Shown here: positions 10,453 to 21,334 of the stretch, one piece after another
Position numbering within the stretch: position 1 is the first letter of the stretch
How the letters are laid out: every line of letters begins with the position of its first letter
Assembly (NCBI GenBank): GCA_036346255.1
Contig: CM070639.1
Coordinates: 27,868,165-27,932,164, forward strand
Length of the DNA: 64,000 nucleotides
Direction of reading: 5' to 3'
Origin: Ampelocalamus luodianensis
Lineage: Eukaryota > Streptophyta > Magnoliopsida > Poales > Poaceae
Made by a program: the position numbers and the translations under genes
Notes under the pieces: model-generated
Told to the model about the DNA's origin: nothing
Seen by the model: the letters and a program-made list of their open reading frames with translations, nothing else
Database searches by the model: none

Positions 10453-11500
10453 ATGGCGGGAGAGCAGCGTGGCGATCGGTGGTGGTCATGATGAGGAGCT
10501 TCCCCTCCTCAGACCATGGTGAGGTGCTCGCTCGGATCGAGCGAAACCGCATGGATCGGACAGCGCATCTTGGAGGTTATTGCTAGAATACCTCCACTCC
10601 TGCCGGTGGTGGCGGTCACCGACTCGCGGGGACTTGCGAGTTCCTCCGTATACGCCGCCGACTTTCTCCGCTCGAGGACCCTCTCGATGCGGATGATTGG
10701 TGCGCATGGTTGGCGGAAGCTCAACATAGCTCGATGCGGGCACAGGACAAGGCACTCTTCGCGCCCCACCGACTTGAGGCGCGGCACTCTCATGGTGGGA
10801 GAACTATCTCGCCATGCGGCCGCGAATGTGTGGTCGCGTGGGAAGAATTCAGATCGACTTTCATGGGCCACATTCCGATGGCACGATGAAGTGAAGAAAA
10901 AGAGTTTCGCGCTCAAGCGGGCGCAAGTGCGTGGACGTAGTATCTATACGAGTTTAATCACTTGGCTCGTTATGCTCGGGTGAGGTGGCCTCGGATGAGG
11001 CTAAGCGGGAGAAGTTTATGGATGGCTTGTCCGAGGCTGCGGGACAAGCTATCTATTGTGGACTTCTCGGACTTTCGTGCCTTGGTAGATAAGGCCATTG
11101 TTGCCGAGCATAAGGCAAAGCGTGGCGAGTCCATAGCGCAAATGGGAGGCGCATCGGTCTACTCACACCGGCCTCATTCGTCCTCGGTGGGCGGCACGAT
11201 GGCCCGTTCTTTTGCTCCACCGGCCGAGACCATCGCACAGGTCCTCGTCCACGCGGCCGTGTTTCAGACCACGTGCGCCTACGATCCAAGCAGCGAGCGG
11301 CCTCCGCAATCCGGCGGCCGAGGTTACTTGTTTTTCGCCGCCACAACAAGGGCCATTCGCGAATGCTCGCCTCGAGTGTTGCGGTAGCCCCTCGTCCTAA
11401 TGGAGGGCGCGGGCGGGAGTGGTCACCCACGACGGAAGATTATCCGAAGACCCGAGTGCGAGTAGCGGTCGAGTCAACCACCTTTCGGTGAGGAGGCTCG
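10453..11500 (+). pseudogene. gag: gag of element C, frameshifted
   Basis: The likely start is ATG 10453 (Met-Ala-Gly-Glu-Gln), matching the gag start of D at 39047. Recognisable pieces, spread over all three frames, are an Ile-Glu-Arg-Asn-Arg segment near 10535, a capsid segment near 10690-10760, an Asn-His-Leu-Ala-Arg-Tyr-Ala segment near 10955 and a CCHC knuckle remnant (His-Asn-Lys-Gly-His) near 11345. Gag would form the virus-like particle. Most shifts sit at places where the family has CTG, CAG or CCG, so part of the damage may be sequencing error. Confidence 0.8.
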
Positions 11501-14500
11501 AGGCGCGGATGTCGTGATTGGTACACTTCTTGTCAATTCTCGTCTCTGCGGTATTATTTGATTCAGAGCATCGCATTCTTTTATTTCAAGATCATTTGCT
11601 GCTGCTAGTGGTCTTCTTGTGTTCCTTTGGAAGTTCCTTTGCTCATCCGCTCTCGGGTCGGAAATGAGAGTGATTCTGATGTCGGGATGTTCCTATCATA
11701 GTTGAAGGAGTGGGATTTTTGGCAAATCTCATTACGCTCGATTCAATGAGTGCGGATGTGATTCTTGGCATGGATTGGTTGTCCCAACACTTGGGGAAAA
11801 TCGATTGTGCGGGAAGATTGTCTATCTTACGACCCTTCAAAGTGGCGGTCGGATTTTCGCGCGGCTGTGGTCCGCATCTTTGTGCATTAGAAGCAAAGCC
11901 GACCTTGCAAATTCAAGATGTTCCCATAGTATCGACTTTGTGGATGTCTTTCTGAAGATTTGCTGGGATGCCTCGGTTCGAGATCTGGAGTTTGTCATCG
12001 AGTTCTTGCTGGTACGCTCCGATTTCAAGGCGCCGTATCGGATGCCTCCCAATGAGCTAGAAGAATTGAAGAAGCGGCTTGGTGAGCTCCAAGCAAAGGG
12101 TTTCATCCGTCCACGGTTCCTCTCCTTGGGGTTGTCAGGTGATCTTTGTGAAGAAGAAGGACAAGACTTTGCGCATGTGTGTTGATTACCGTCCTCTCAA
12201 TGAAGTGACGGTGAAGAACAAATATCCTCGCCCGCATTGATGATCTTTTGACGGTTATGCGGAGCTCGGTGTTCTCAAGATTGATCCGAGATCGGGCTAT
12301 CATCAAGTCGGATCGAGTGAGGATATTCCGAAGACGGCCTTCACTACTCGTTATGGTCTGTACGAGTACACCGTCATGTCTTTCGGTTTAACCAATGCTC
12401 CAGCTTTGTTCATGAACCTTATGAATTCAGTATTCATGGAGTATTTGGACAAATTTGTGGTGGTCTTTATTGATGACATTCTTATCTATTCCAAGGTCAA
12501 GCGAGCATCTTGAGCATCTAAAGATTGTTTTGGGCAAGTTATGGAGCATCATTTGTATGCAAAGTTCAACAAATGTGAGTTACGGTTGAAGGAAGTGGCA
12601 TTCTTGGGCCATGTTCTTTCATTTGGAGGCATATTGTGGATCCCGACAAGGTCGCGATGTTCTATCTTGGGGTCACCAAGTCGATCCAGCGATGTGCGGA
12701 GTTTTCTTGGTTTAGCGGGCTACTACCGCCGCTTTATCGAGAACTTCTCCAAAATCGCAAAGCCAATGTTGAATTGCTCAAGAAGGACAAGAAGTTTGTG
12801 TGGTCCTGCGCTTGTGAGGAGAGCTTCGGGAGCTCAAACGGCGATTGACTTCACCCAGTCCTTACTCTTCCGATATCCACAAGAGCTTCGATATTTATTG
12901 CGATGCCTCTCGTCGAGGACTCGGTGTGTCCTTATGCGGGAAGGCAAGCGATTGCCTATGCATCTAGGCATTTGAGGCCTCATGAGCTTAACTATCCCAC
13001 CCATGATTTAGAGCTTTGCTGCGGTGGTTCATGCACTCAAGATTTGGCGGCATTATCGATCGGTAACCGTTGCGAGGTGTATTCCGATCACAAGAGTTTG
13101 AAATACTTATTCACTCAGCCAGATCTGAACCTCAGGCAGAGGAGATGGCTAGAATTGATCAAAGATTATGATATGGGTATTCAGTATCATCCTGGCAAGG
13201 CCAATGTGGTTTGCTGATGCACTTAGCCGAAAGGTGTATTGCAATACTTTGATGATCCAAGAGCAGCAACCTGCACTACTTGCAGAATTTCAGCGTCTCA
13301 ACTTGGGTTTGGTTGAGCACGGTTCCCTTACTGCCCTGATTGTGCAACCAACCTTGGTGGATCAAATCAAGTCAGCACAGCAATCAGATGTTGGTGTGGG
13401 CAAAATCAAGCAGAACATCAGGGATGGTTCAGCTAAATGCTTTACAGAAGATGAACACGGTGTTGTGTGGTTTGGGCAGCGTCTCGTGGTCCGAAAGGTC
13501 CCAGAGTTGCGGGATTTGATTCTTCAGGAGGCCCATGATTTGCCTTTGTCCATCCATCCCGGGGCTACCAAAATGTACCAAGATCTGCGTCGAGATTACG
13601 GTGGACTCGCATGAAGCGCGAGATTGCGAGTTCGTTGCGGTGTGACATATCTTTGTCGTGTCAAGGTGAGCATCAACGCCCAGCAGTCTTCTTCACCCTT
13701 GCCCATACGAGTGGAAGTGGGATTACGTAGGCATGGATTTCATCACTGGTGCCCGCTCATCTAAGGGAAATGACGCCATTTGGGTTGTCATTGACAAGCT
13801 AACTAAAGTGGCGCATTTCCTTAGGTCAAGAGTCGACTCAGTGTGGAACCTCTGGCCGAGCTCTATGTATCAAAGATTGTGAGCTTGCATGGTGTACCCA
13901 AGGCGATTGTGTCGGACCGTGGGGCGTTGTTTACCTCTCGGTTTTGGCATAGTCTGCAGGAGGCCATGGGAACTCGTCTTACTTCCGGCCACGGCCTATC
14001 ATCCTCGGAGCCGAGTGGTCGACGGGCGCGTCAATCGGTGCTTGAAGATATGCTCCGTGCTTGTGTTCTTTCCTATGGGAAGAATTGGGAGAAATGCCTA
14101 CCGCTTTGCGAGTTCTCCTACAACAACGACTTCGAGCTAGTCTCGGTATGGCACCGTTTGAGGCTTTGTATGGGCGGCGATGCGAACACCGTTGGCTGGT
14201 GGCGGTGAAAAGCGGTTCTTTGGCCCGATTCCATCAATGAGGTGAAAGTCAAGTGCGATTGATTCGTGAGCACTTGCGCGTGGCTCGATCGAGCGAAGAG
14301 CTATGCGGTCGGCGTCGCCGTGAGCTGAGTTTCCAGCCCAATGACTTTGTGTATCTCAAAGTTTCACCTTTAAAGGGACACCGTCGTTTCGGTGTCAAGG
14401 GCAAACTGGCTCCTCGGTATGTCGGGCCTTATCGCGTCATCAAGAAAATGGGAGCCGTTGCATACCGATTAGGTTGCGGCTACACTTGAAGGGGTGCATG

Positions 14501-14780
14501 ATGTTTTCTATGTGTCACAGTTGAAGAAGTGCCTTCGTGTTCCAGTTGAGGAAACGCCATTGGAAAATATCGATGTGTAGGAAGATCTGTCTTATCGTGA
14601 GCGCCCCGTTCGTATCCTCGAAGAAGCTGAACGCAGAACGAGGAACCGTGTGATCAAGTTCCTCAAAGTTCGAGTGGCCAAACCACTCGAGGATGAAGCT
14701 ACGTGGGAGCGGAAGATCGTCTCGAGCAGATTACCCATCATTCTTCTCCCGTGTGATCGAATCTCGGGCGAGATTCTGTA
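11501..14780 (+). pseudogene. pol: pol of element C (PR-RT-RNase H-IN-chromodomain), many frameshifts
   Basis: The protease region near 11560 has a remnant Phe-Asp-Ser, and ILGMDW follows at about 11762. Reverse transcriptase motifs include YTVMSFGLTNAPALFMNLMN and the catalytic FIDD at 12466-12477. RNase H and its linker span about 12700-13250, with YASRHLRPHELNYPTHDLEL near 12955. Integrase starts near 13500 with an EAHDLPLSIHPG zinc-finger half, keeps VSDRG near 13907, and ends in a chromodomain-like LKVR...DEATWER tail near 14665-14712. Gene order is that of Ty3/gypsy. The frame changes dozens of times, so no product is expected from the sequence as given. Confidence 0.88.
13080..13610 (+). 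pseudogene. Intact-frame island in pol of element C (RNase H end to integrase start)
   Basis: Two overlapping long frames meet near 13205, where one extra T shifts them. The first carries SDHKSLKYLFTQPDLNLRQR and the second runs 148 codons into the integrase N terminus. CAG and CTG triplets are common and intact here, unlike the flanks. Either this patch was read more accurately or it was converted from a better copy. Confidence 0.75.
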
Positions 14781-14788
14781 AGGGGAGA
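14779..14788 (+). promoter_or_regulatory. Polypurine tract of element C
   Basis: TAAGGGGAGA lies 2 bp before the 3' LTR and would prime plus-strand DNA synthesis. A short inverted repeat AATCTCG/CGAGATT lies just upstream (about 14760-14775). Confidence 0.85.
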
Positions 14789-14790
14789 TT

Positions 14791-17700
14791 TGTAACAGCC
14801 CTAACTTAGGGTTTGTATTTCCAATGTAAAATTTTGAGGAGAAATAAAAACTTTTGTTGTCTCTTCAAATCATTTGGAAGTTTTCAAATTTTCCTAGCAA
14901 TTTCAATTTTCTAGAATTAAATTCTTGTGAATGGAGATTGTTGTCAGTGAGTTCTTAGCTTTCACACTTGTGATCATCCTCTGAAATTATTTTTCCTACC
15001 ATCTTGATCATCCTATCTACCTCCTGAATTATTTCACAATTTTTAGATTTTGTTTGCTATTTCAAATGGCCAAGTCAACTCTGTTTGAAATCTGGTCAAA
15101 CTCCCTGTACAGCAGCTTGTGAATTTTCTCTAGAACAATGCAGTGCATAAAAAGTTCTGGAAAAATTATACAAGGTTTTCCTCTGTCCCTAGTAGCTACC
15201 ATAAAAATTTCGAAATTTTTGGAGCTCAGGAGCTACCTCTAAAAATTCCCCAAACCTTCTCTGTCTTTTAAATCAAATTCTAAAAATCTTGTTCCTCGGG
15301 CCCGAACCAACTCGGGCTCGAGTCCGACTACACACTTGGTTCGGTCGCGTCAACTAATCGCACCGCCGAGTCCAATTGATCGCGACCGTCAGATGCAAAT
15401 CGAGCGATCCACGTCGCGTCGCAACCGACTGTCGAATGCACACACCAATCCCGGCCGTCCGTTTTAGATCCAGCGGTTGGTGCGATATTGATCGAGTCTA
15501 ACCGCCGGTTCGCGCCGCGCCGACTTGGGTTCGCACCGCCGATCGCATCGCGACATGTGGGCCTCACACGTCGCCGGCCGTCCTCGTCTTCTCGCGTCTC
15601 ACCGGCGCGCCGGCGATCACGCATGTGTGCCACGTACCTGCGTCGCTGCCACCTATTTGCCCTCGTGTACGTCCGTGGAGCATCGCGAGCTTTATAACCT
15701 CACCGCACTCACTCATTCATCGTTTCCTTCGCTCTCTCACTTTCTCCGCCCGCTTCTGTTTGGCCGGCGAAGAGGCGAAGGTAGCGCCAACGTGTTAGCG
15801 CCGCCCTGATCCGCAACCACACCGCGTGATCCACGCTCGCGCGCCTCCATTTTGCCCAACCGGGTCCTTGGCGTCGATGGATCACGAAGCGGTATCGTCG
15901 TCTCCGCCTCCGGTTGCGGCGGTCCCACGAGCTTGCTAGTTCTCGGTGAGTCTCTAACCTCGTCACTTGGTCCTCGTGATCGCAATCCTCCTCACGAGTC
16001 TAACGGTGGGCTCGTTTACGTCTTTCGTGCATCGTGGAAGTCGTGCGGGTGTTTCTTCCTCGCGCACGGTGTTCCGCCGCCGTGGCAATTCCGGCCGCCT
16101 CGGACCTTCTTCTTCGACTTTGTCTTGTGCTTATTGCTCCTGGAGTCGAGGCGATCCCGTGGCGCAACTTCTCGAAGCCGCTCGAAGTGCATGGCGCCTT
16201 CTGCGAGCGTAGCTTCTTCTACGCCTCCGCCGTCGTGGGCCCATCTCCGCGACCATTGGGCTCGCGTCATCGGCATCAAGTTCGTGGAGCTGCGGTGCAC
16301 CGTGCATGCCATCCCGAGCTCGAGCCTCAGCCATTCTCCAGATCCCCCACCTCGCCGTCGCGACCGCGTGTGGGAACTCCGTCGAGCCGCCGGTAGCTAA
16401 GGTCTAATCCCCTTCTTAAGCTCAAATCGTCTTTTAGTTTGTATCTCTGGCTTGTGGGCCCTTGCTGTTAATCACGTTTAGAAATCGTTTAATCCAACGT
16501 TGCATTTCACTTTGTGTCTGTCATGTGGGCCGGAATGTCGGTTGGGGTTGTGTAGTGTTATTAATCGTTTTCTCGCCGGCAGCGTATTTCTCTGTGAGTA
16601 TATGTTAGAAGTACACTTTGATATGTCAAAGACGTATTCTTAGAATACGCCGACGTCACCTTATGCGAGCGATCCGCTCTCAGTGGCGTTGCGCGGGCCC
16701 GCTCTGTCGATGTTTGAGGGCTAGCCGTGCGTCGGTAGAAGAAGTATTAAGTGCTTTAGTATTTCGAAATGCTTTTACATTTGCCTTTGTTAAATCAATT
16801 AAACTTGTAAAATGCATAACTAATTCAATTTTTATCCAAATGCGTGAAACCAGTCTTTGTTAATTTTCATTTTAAATGTACTATTTACTAAAATGAGTTT
16901 CAACCTTGTATCTGTAGCAAAAATCTGTTAATTAATTTAATGTTGTAAATCGTAATCTCCAAATTAGAAAATGCATATCTCTTTCAATAATTGTCCAAAT
17001 CTGATAAACCCAATTCTGTAAAATTTCATTTTCAGTATACTAACTATTAGGATAGGTTTTACACACTGCTTCTGTTCATGAAAATTTGTTAAGTAATTAA
17101 CTAGTGGCATGTTGTGTTTTTAGCTTAGAAAATTCATAGAAAATTATTAATAACTTAAAATAATTTGTTCTCTGTTTCTAAAATTTTGTTATATCTTGTT
17201 TAGGTTGCTGTATGAGTTTTGGCTTGTTTGGTGTTGTTGTATGTTTGAGTTTTGTCGGTGTTATTCGTTCTTATTTCTTTGTTATGTTCGATCGTTAGGG
17301 GCGATATTTGCGGCAACCACGAGGACGATCCTCATGACATATTGAGCAACAAACATCGAAGCAAGCGGTTTGATCATATTTATCCCATTATTTTAAAGTC
17401 TAATATTTTGTTTCAAATTGTATGTATGCATCGCTTAATTTGTGTTAAAATGATTAGTTAAATCCGTAGTTGCATATCCTGTAGACAAAATATTGATCTC
17501 TACTACGAGCCTAGGTTATTTCTTTGTGATTAGAGGTGTTGGATGATCTCTTGTCACTTAGTAGATCCGGTCAACTTGCTTAGACATGCTTAGCTATCGG
17601 TAGAACTGGGCGGTTATCGACTTTAGTCGGTAACCTTGATCACACAAAATCTACTATAACTTTATGTTTCAGCATTTTTGCTATGTTTAATTGCAAAACT

Positions 17701-18945
17701 AAAACTGAAAACCAAAAATGATTTAGACTTGGGCACAACGGTATGATTGGTGTGATCTTTGGGTGTATTGGAATGGTGCCCGAGTCAACAAGGACCGAAC
17801 ATCTTGTTACACTGAACCAAGCATTTTGCGTGCTAACCACACTAGAGTATATGGGACCTCTCTTGACCTAGTACTTTGGCGTGTATTGGCTCCGGGTCGC
17901 AGGAGGTCGCAGGAGGGATGGAGGTGGGAGCATGGTAGTTGTCAGAAAAGCTTTATCCGAGTGGGTAGTTGTCTTTCGGCTTTACCATGTAAGCGTATGG
18001 ATTTCTATCCATCGGCGGCTCGTAGTTAATACACAATATTGGAAAAAGTCTCGTAGGACTTAGTCAGTGTGTAAGCATACCTTGGAAGTGTGCTTTGGCT
18101 TAAAGGCGATGCAAGTGTGGGTACATTGGTACACCTGCGAGGGTTCAAACTATTCGAATAGCCTCGTCCTAGGTTATGGACACGCTGGCAAGGTCTTCCA
18201 AGAGTTAAACTACAACATTTAAATTAAAACTTCTTTGGGTGAGTACGAACTGGGATTCGTGCTATTGTTGTGGTGACTATTGGGATAGTCACTTCTAGGA
18301 TGTTTTTACTTACCCTTTTGTTATTATTACTTTTCTGCTATTTCAATCTTAAAAATGAATTGTAAACTTGCCTTCTAAATGTATTATCTTATTGCAAATG
18401 AAAATGGGCTTTATGCAAATGAAACATATGACCTCCACAAAACAAGCTGCATGTAGTCTATGAGCAGTGCGCTAGTTCACACGTCGGTCTTGCGGGTACA
18501 AAGACAATCTTTGTACTCGGTGCTTTGCTTAATGTTTTGTTGCAGAGGAAGAAGGTGAGCCTCGTGGTCCTCACTACGTGAGTTGTGTTGCCGCTTCTTG
18601 GGCGACTAGACTTGGCGGTCGGTCGGATGCCTTGTGGGTTGAAGGCACGCGATTGGCTTTGTTTATAGCAATCTTATGGCGCTTTTGCTTCCATTGTCTT
18701 TCTGTATTATTTGTGTATCTTGTGGCGATCGGCCATTGTGCATAATATCTCTACTATTTGGTTATCTTTCGTTTGGTAGTGTTGTGTTTGGATTCTATGT
18801 GTGAATGGAGTTGATGTCTAATTTTGTACAGGGTGTGTATCGCTCAGGAAGTATACATATCTCGAGGATCAGTTTATTTGATTTGTGATGCTAGGACCAG
18901 GTGGTTGGTTAAGCATTACAAACCAAATAAACTGGGGTCCTCACA
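14791..18945 (+). repeat. 3' LTR of element C
   Basis: This 4155-bp LTR runs from TGTAACAGCC to GGGGTCCTCACA and aligns with 5906-10042 throughout. It repeats the TATA-like box (15691-15698), the hairpin near 17605, CTATTCGAATAG (18150-18161), the second exon acceptor (18545) and the terminal hairpin (18883-18921). The GC-rich frames at 15328-16400 and the short frames at 16618-18063 are not genes. Confidence 0.93.
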
Positions 18946-18950
18946 CCTTT
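18946..18950 (+). repeat. Target site duplication of element C, right copy
   Basis: CCTTT matches 5901-5905 exactly. Confidence 0.95.
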
Positions 18951-20749
18951 GAACTTTCTTTTTGCATCATATTTGATCCCAATTTTGTTAGGGTAGATGC
19001 AATGATAATTGCTTGCATGTTAGTCTTATAATGTCGCTATTTTTGTGGTAAGTAGTTAGACACATCCTATTATCTTGTCATTGTGGCTATCCATAAATTA
19101 CTCCAGTACCGAAATGTTTATGATAGGGAGTGTGGAATAATGTTATTCGAGTTTGCTTAGCCATGCAAGTCTAGAAACGGTAGTTGATTGTCGGGAATAA
19201 CCCGACAATTATGGGATAAACACAACTCTCATTATATACTTTTGTTTCAGATCTTCGAATCTGTTTTCTAAGTTAAATTTTGTCATTCTAAATGAGTTTT
19301 TGATCTGGACAAGTGATGGCTAGTGATGGTGCCTTCGTGCACGAGAATTGGGTATGTGGTTTGGCTTGTCTGGACAATTAAGGACCGAACTTTGGGTACC
19401 TGCTGTTCAAGCAGCTTTCGTGCTATCACACGCGGGTTGGGAGCCGTATGGTTAAGTAGGGGGAAGGTTTTGTTGTGTTGAGTCCCACGGTGGTGAAATT
19501 GTAAGGGCATGGGACCGTGAAATCCCGTGTTCCTTTTGGGCCGATAGGATGGGGGCGTTAACGTCTTGTGTTTCCTAGGATATAGGATGGAGGCGTTAAC
19601 GTCTTATGTTTCCTAGGAGCCATGGGTTGAGGGACTTAGCTCAATGGGATCTTCTTGTAAAAAATGACCATATCTTGATTTACCCAGCCGGCATACCATA
19701 GGTAGTATGCTATTTTCGGAGACATCTGGAGGCTTACGGGCTAATCAAGTCGTGTGGGTAAAGTAGTACACCCCTGCAGGGTATAAATCTATTCGAATAG
19801 CCGTGTCCACGGTTATGAACGACCGCTTGAAATTTGTGGCTGCTTATTGTTAGAATTGGAATTAAAATTGTGGTTATAGCTTGGTATCGTCATGAACGGG
19901 ATGTTCATGCTTGTCGTTGTATCAAAGTGGACCACCACTTTGTTTTTGGTATAATTAATTTTTATTGAATTGGTTACTTATTCACATGCTTTACTTCTAC
20001 TCCAAATCTGATTTTGAAATGGCACTTGAAAAACTAGTATGTGTAGGTTGTTCAGTATTGCGTCGTTTCCGCAAAATTAAACCAATATGAGCCTTCCCTT
20101 GAATGACCTTATGCATGACTATTTTTATTTGTGTAAGACTTGAGAGTACTATTTTGTACTCAGCTAGATGTTTGCTGGCTTTTACAGGTGAGGAAGATAA
20201 TGAGACCGACGAGCTCGTCGGTGTCGATTTAGGCGACACCGATGAGTAGTGTGCTATCTTTAGCTCCCAGTTGGTTGCCGATGGGTTGTGTGGCATACCA
20301 CTGCTGGTATTTTGGATTACTTACTTATTTCCGCTGCTATTTAACACTTTCCTTTAAATTTGGCCGGTCGGCCACTTGTACTAGCTGTAAACTTGGAACT
20401 ATGTTGTATGTCTTTTGAACTATTTATGTATGGATGTTGTATGGATGTAATCAACGTTGAAGGAGAGTATGGTTATATTGGTCGCAGATCTTGGGAGCCA
20501 ATATAAGTCATGCTCGCTGTTTATGGCTTCCTATTTAACTCACTAAGTGTAGCGCTTGACTTGTTGGGGAACCGACAATCATGTAGTGCTCGCAGAGGAG
20601 CGGCACACATGATCGTCGGGGCTCTAGTTTGAGTTAAGCCTCTCATTTAGGTGGAGTTAAGTTGGAATCCATTCTCTGGAGACCTAGAGTTATGTCCCTA
20701 AGACCTTGAGTAGTCTCAGTTTTACGGAGATAACTCCGGGGTCCCCACA
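18951..20749 (+). mobile_element. Solo LTR S, 3' segment
   Basis: This continues LTR S after element C. It holds the hairpin ATTGTCGGG/CCCGACAAT (19187-19209), GCATAC/GTATGC (19691-19710), CCCTGCAGGG (19772-19781), CTATTCGAATAG (19789-19800) and the second exon (20188-20249). It ends GGGGTCCCCACA at 20749. I see no host gene. Confidence 0.87.
20188..20249 (+). other. Putative second exon of the LTR small ORF, LTR S
   Basis: The acceptor GCTTTTACAG ends at 20187. Joined in phase to the mini-exon ending at 5892, the frame gives Gly-Glu-Glu-Asp and then a strongly acidic 20-residue tail ending Thr-Asp-Glu before TAG (20247-20249). Without element C the intron would be about 1250 bp, close to the 1244 bp in A. 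An 18-bp perfect palindrome lies within it at 20205-20222. Confidence 0.5.
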
Positions 20750-20754
20750 TGAGA
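20750..20754 (+). repeat. Target site duplication of solo LTR S, right copy
   Basis: TGAGA matches 3164-3168. The A gag frame resumes directly after it. Confidence 0.92.
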
Positions 20755-21334
20755 TCTCCCACTTTCTCTAGCAGTGCTGAGCCATTGGAAGCTGATGATT
20801 GGCTCAAGACAGTAAGTAGGAAACTAGACATGTATAGTGCTCTGATTGTGAGAGGGTGCTTTTTACCTCTCACCAACTCAATGTACCAGCCTCAGAGTGG
20901 TGGGACAACTTTACTCAGTCCCACACTGATTCTTAGACCATTGCTTGGGAAGAGTTTGTGCAAGTTTTTCGTCGTGCCCACATTCTCCTGGGCATGATGT
21001 CTTTGAAGAAGAAAGAATTTCATGCTCTGCGTTAAGGCAACCGCACAGTTAATGAGTATTTGCACAAATTCAATCAGTTTGCCAGATATGCACCGGAAGA
21101 TGTCGCAACAGATGAGTCTAAGCAAGAATATTTGGAAGGGCTCAATGATGACCTTGTTGTTCAGCTTATCTCCCAGGATTACTCAGATTTCCAGTAGCTT
21201 GTGAGAAAGGCAATTCGCCAAGAAGGCAAGCACCTTGAGATAGAGAACCACAAGAAGAGAAAGGTAGCTCAGCAGTTCAGTTCATGGAGTTTTTCGAGGC
21301 CCAGGACCTCCCAATTCCAGTAGGGGAGACCTAT
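20755..21334 (+). pseudogene. gag: gag of element A, capsid part, interrupted at both ends
   Basis: Directly after the S duplication the gag frame resumes: a Ser/Thr-rich stretch, then EPLEADDWLK, a hallmark of the chromovirus capsid domain, Lys-Lys-Glu-Phe near 21013, a Phe-Ala-Arg-Tyr-Ala-Pro-Glu-Asp segment near 21080 and a Gln/Lys-rich segment near 21220. Several frame changes occur (for example before 20850). LTR B- cuts the gene at 21334 and the rest follows at 24588. Confidence 0.85.
21330..21334 (+). repeat. Target site duplication of solo LTR B-, left copy
   Basis: CCTAT precedes the LTR. The right copy at 24583-24587 reads CCTGT, one transition apart, in keeping with an older insertion. 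Confidence 0.8.

Larger units (their letters stand above)
5906..18945 (+). mobile_element. Complete LTR retrotransposon C (Ty3/gypsy chromovirus)
   Basis: The 13.0-kb element has two nearly collinear LTRs (5906-10042 and 14791-18945), a tRNA-Met-type primer site with one base missing, gag, pol in the order PR-RT-RNase H-IN, a polypurine tract and an exact CCTTT duplication. Integrase after RNase H makes it Ty3/gypsy. The C-terminal segment resembling DEATWER near 14690 is the chromodomain-like tail of plant chromoviruses, and LTRs above 4 kb suggest the Tekay/Del group, an inference. The LTRs differ chiefly by small indels at CAG and CTG, so the insertion is probably recent. The coding region is broken throughout as written, except for a clean island near 13080-13610. 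Confidence 0.93.
3169..20749 (+). mobile_element. Solo LTR S of a gypsy family, split by element C
   Basis: The ends are TGTCACATCCCC at 3169 and GGGGTCCCCACA at 20749, with a perfect 5-bp duplication. Removing element C (5906-18945) and its duplication leaves about 4.5 kb with no primer site, coding region or second LTR, so this is a solo LTR left by recombination between the two LTRs of a former full element. It carries the same internal plan as the other LTRs: a GC-rich 5' half, mini-exon 5830-5892, hairpins, the CTATTCGAATAG core 19789-19800 and a second exon 20188-20249. It interrupts gag of element A. The start resembles the 3' LTR start of element E. Confidence 0.88.

Noticed and set aside
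5906..18945. Programmed frameshifting as the reason for many frames in C and D pol
   Set aside because: There are far too many shifts and they sit at CAG/CTG-like places; error or decay is simpler.
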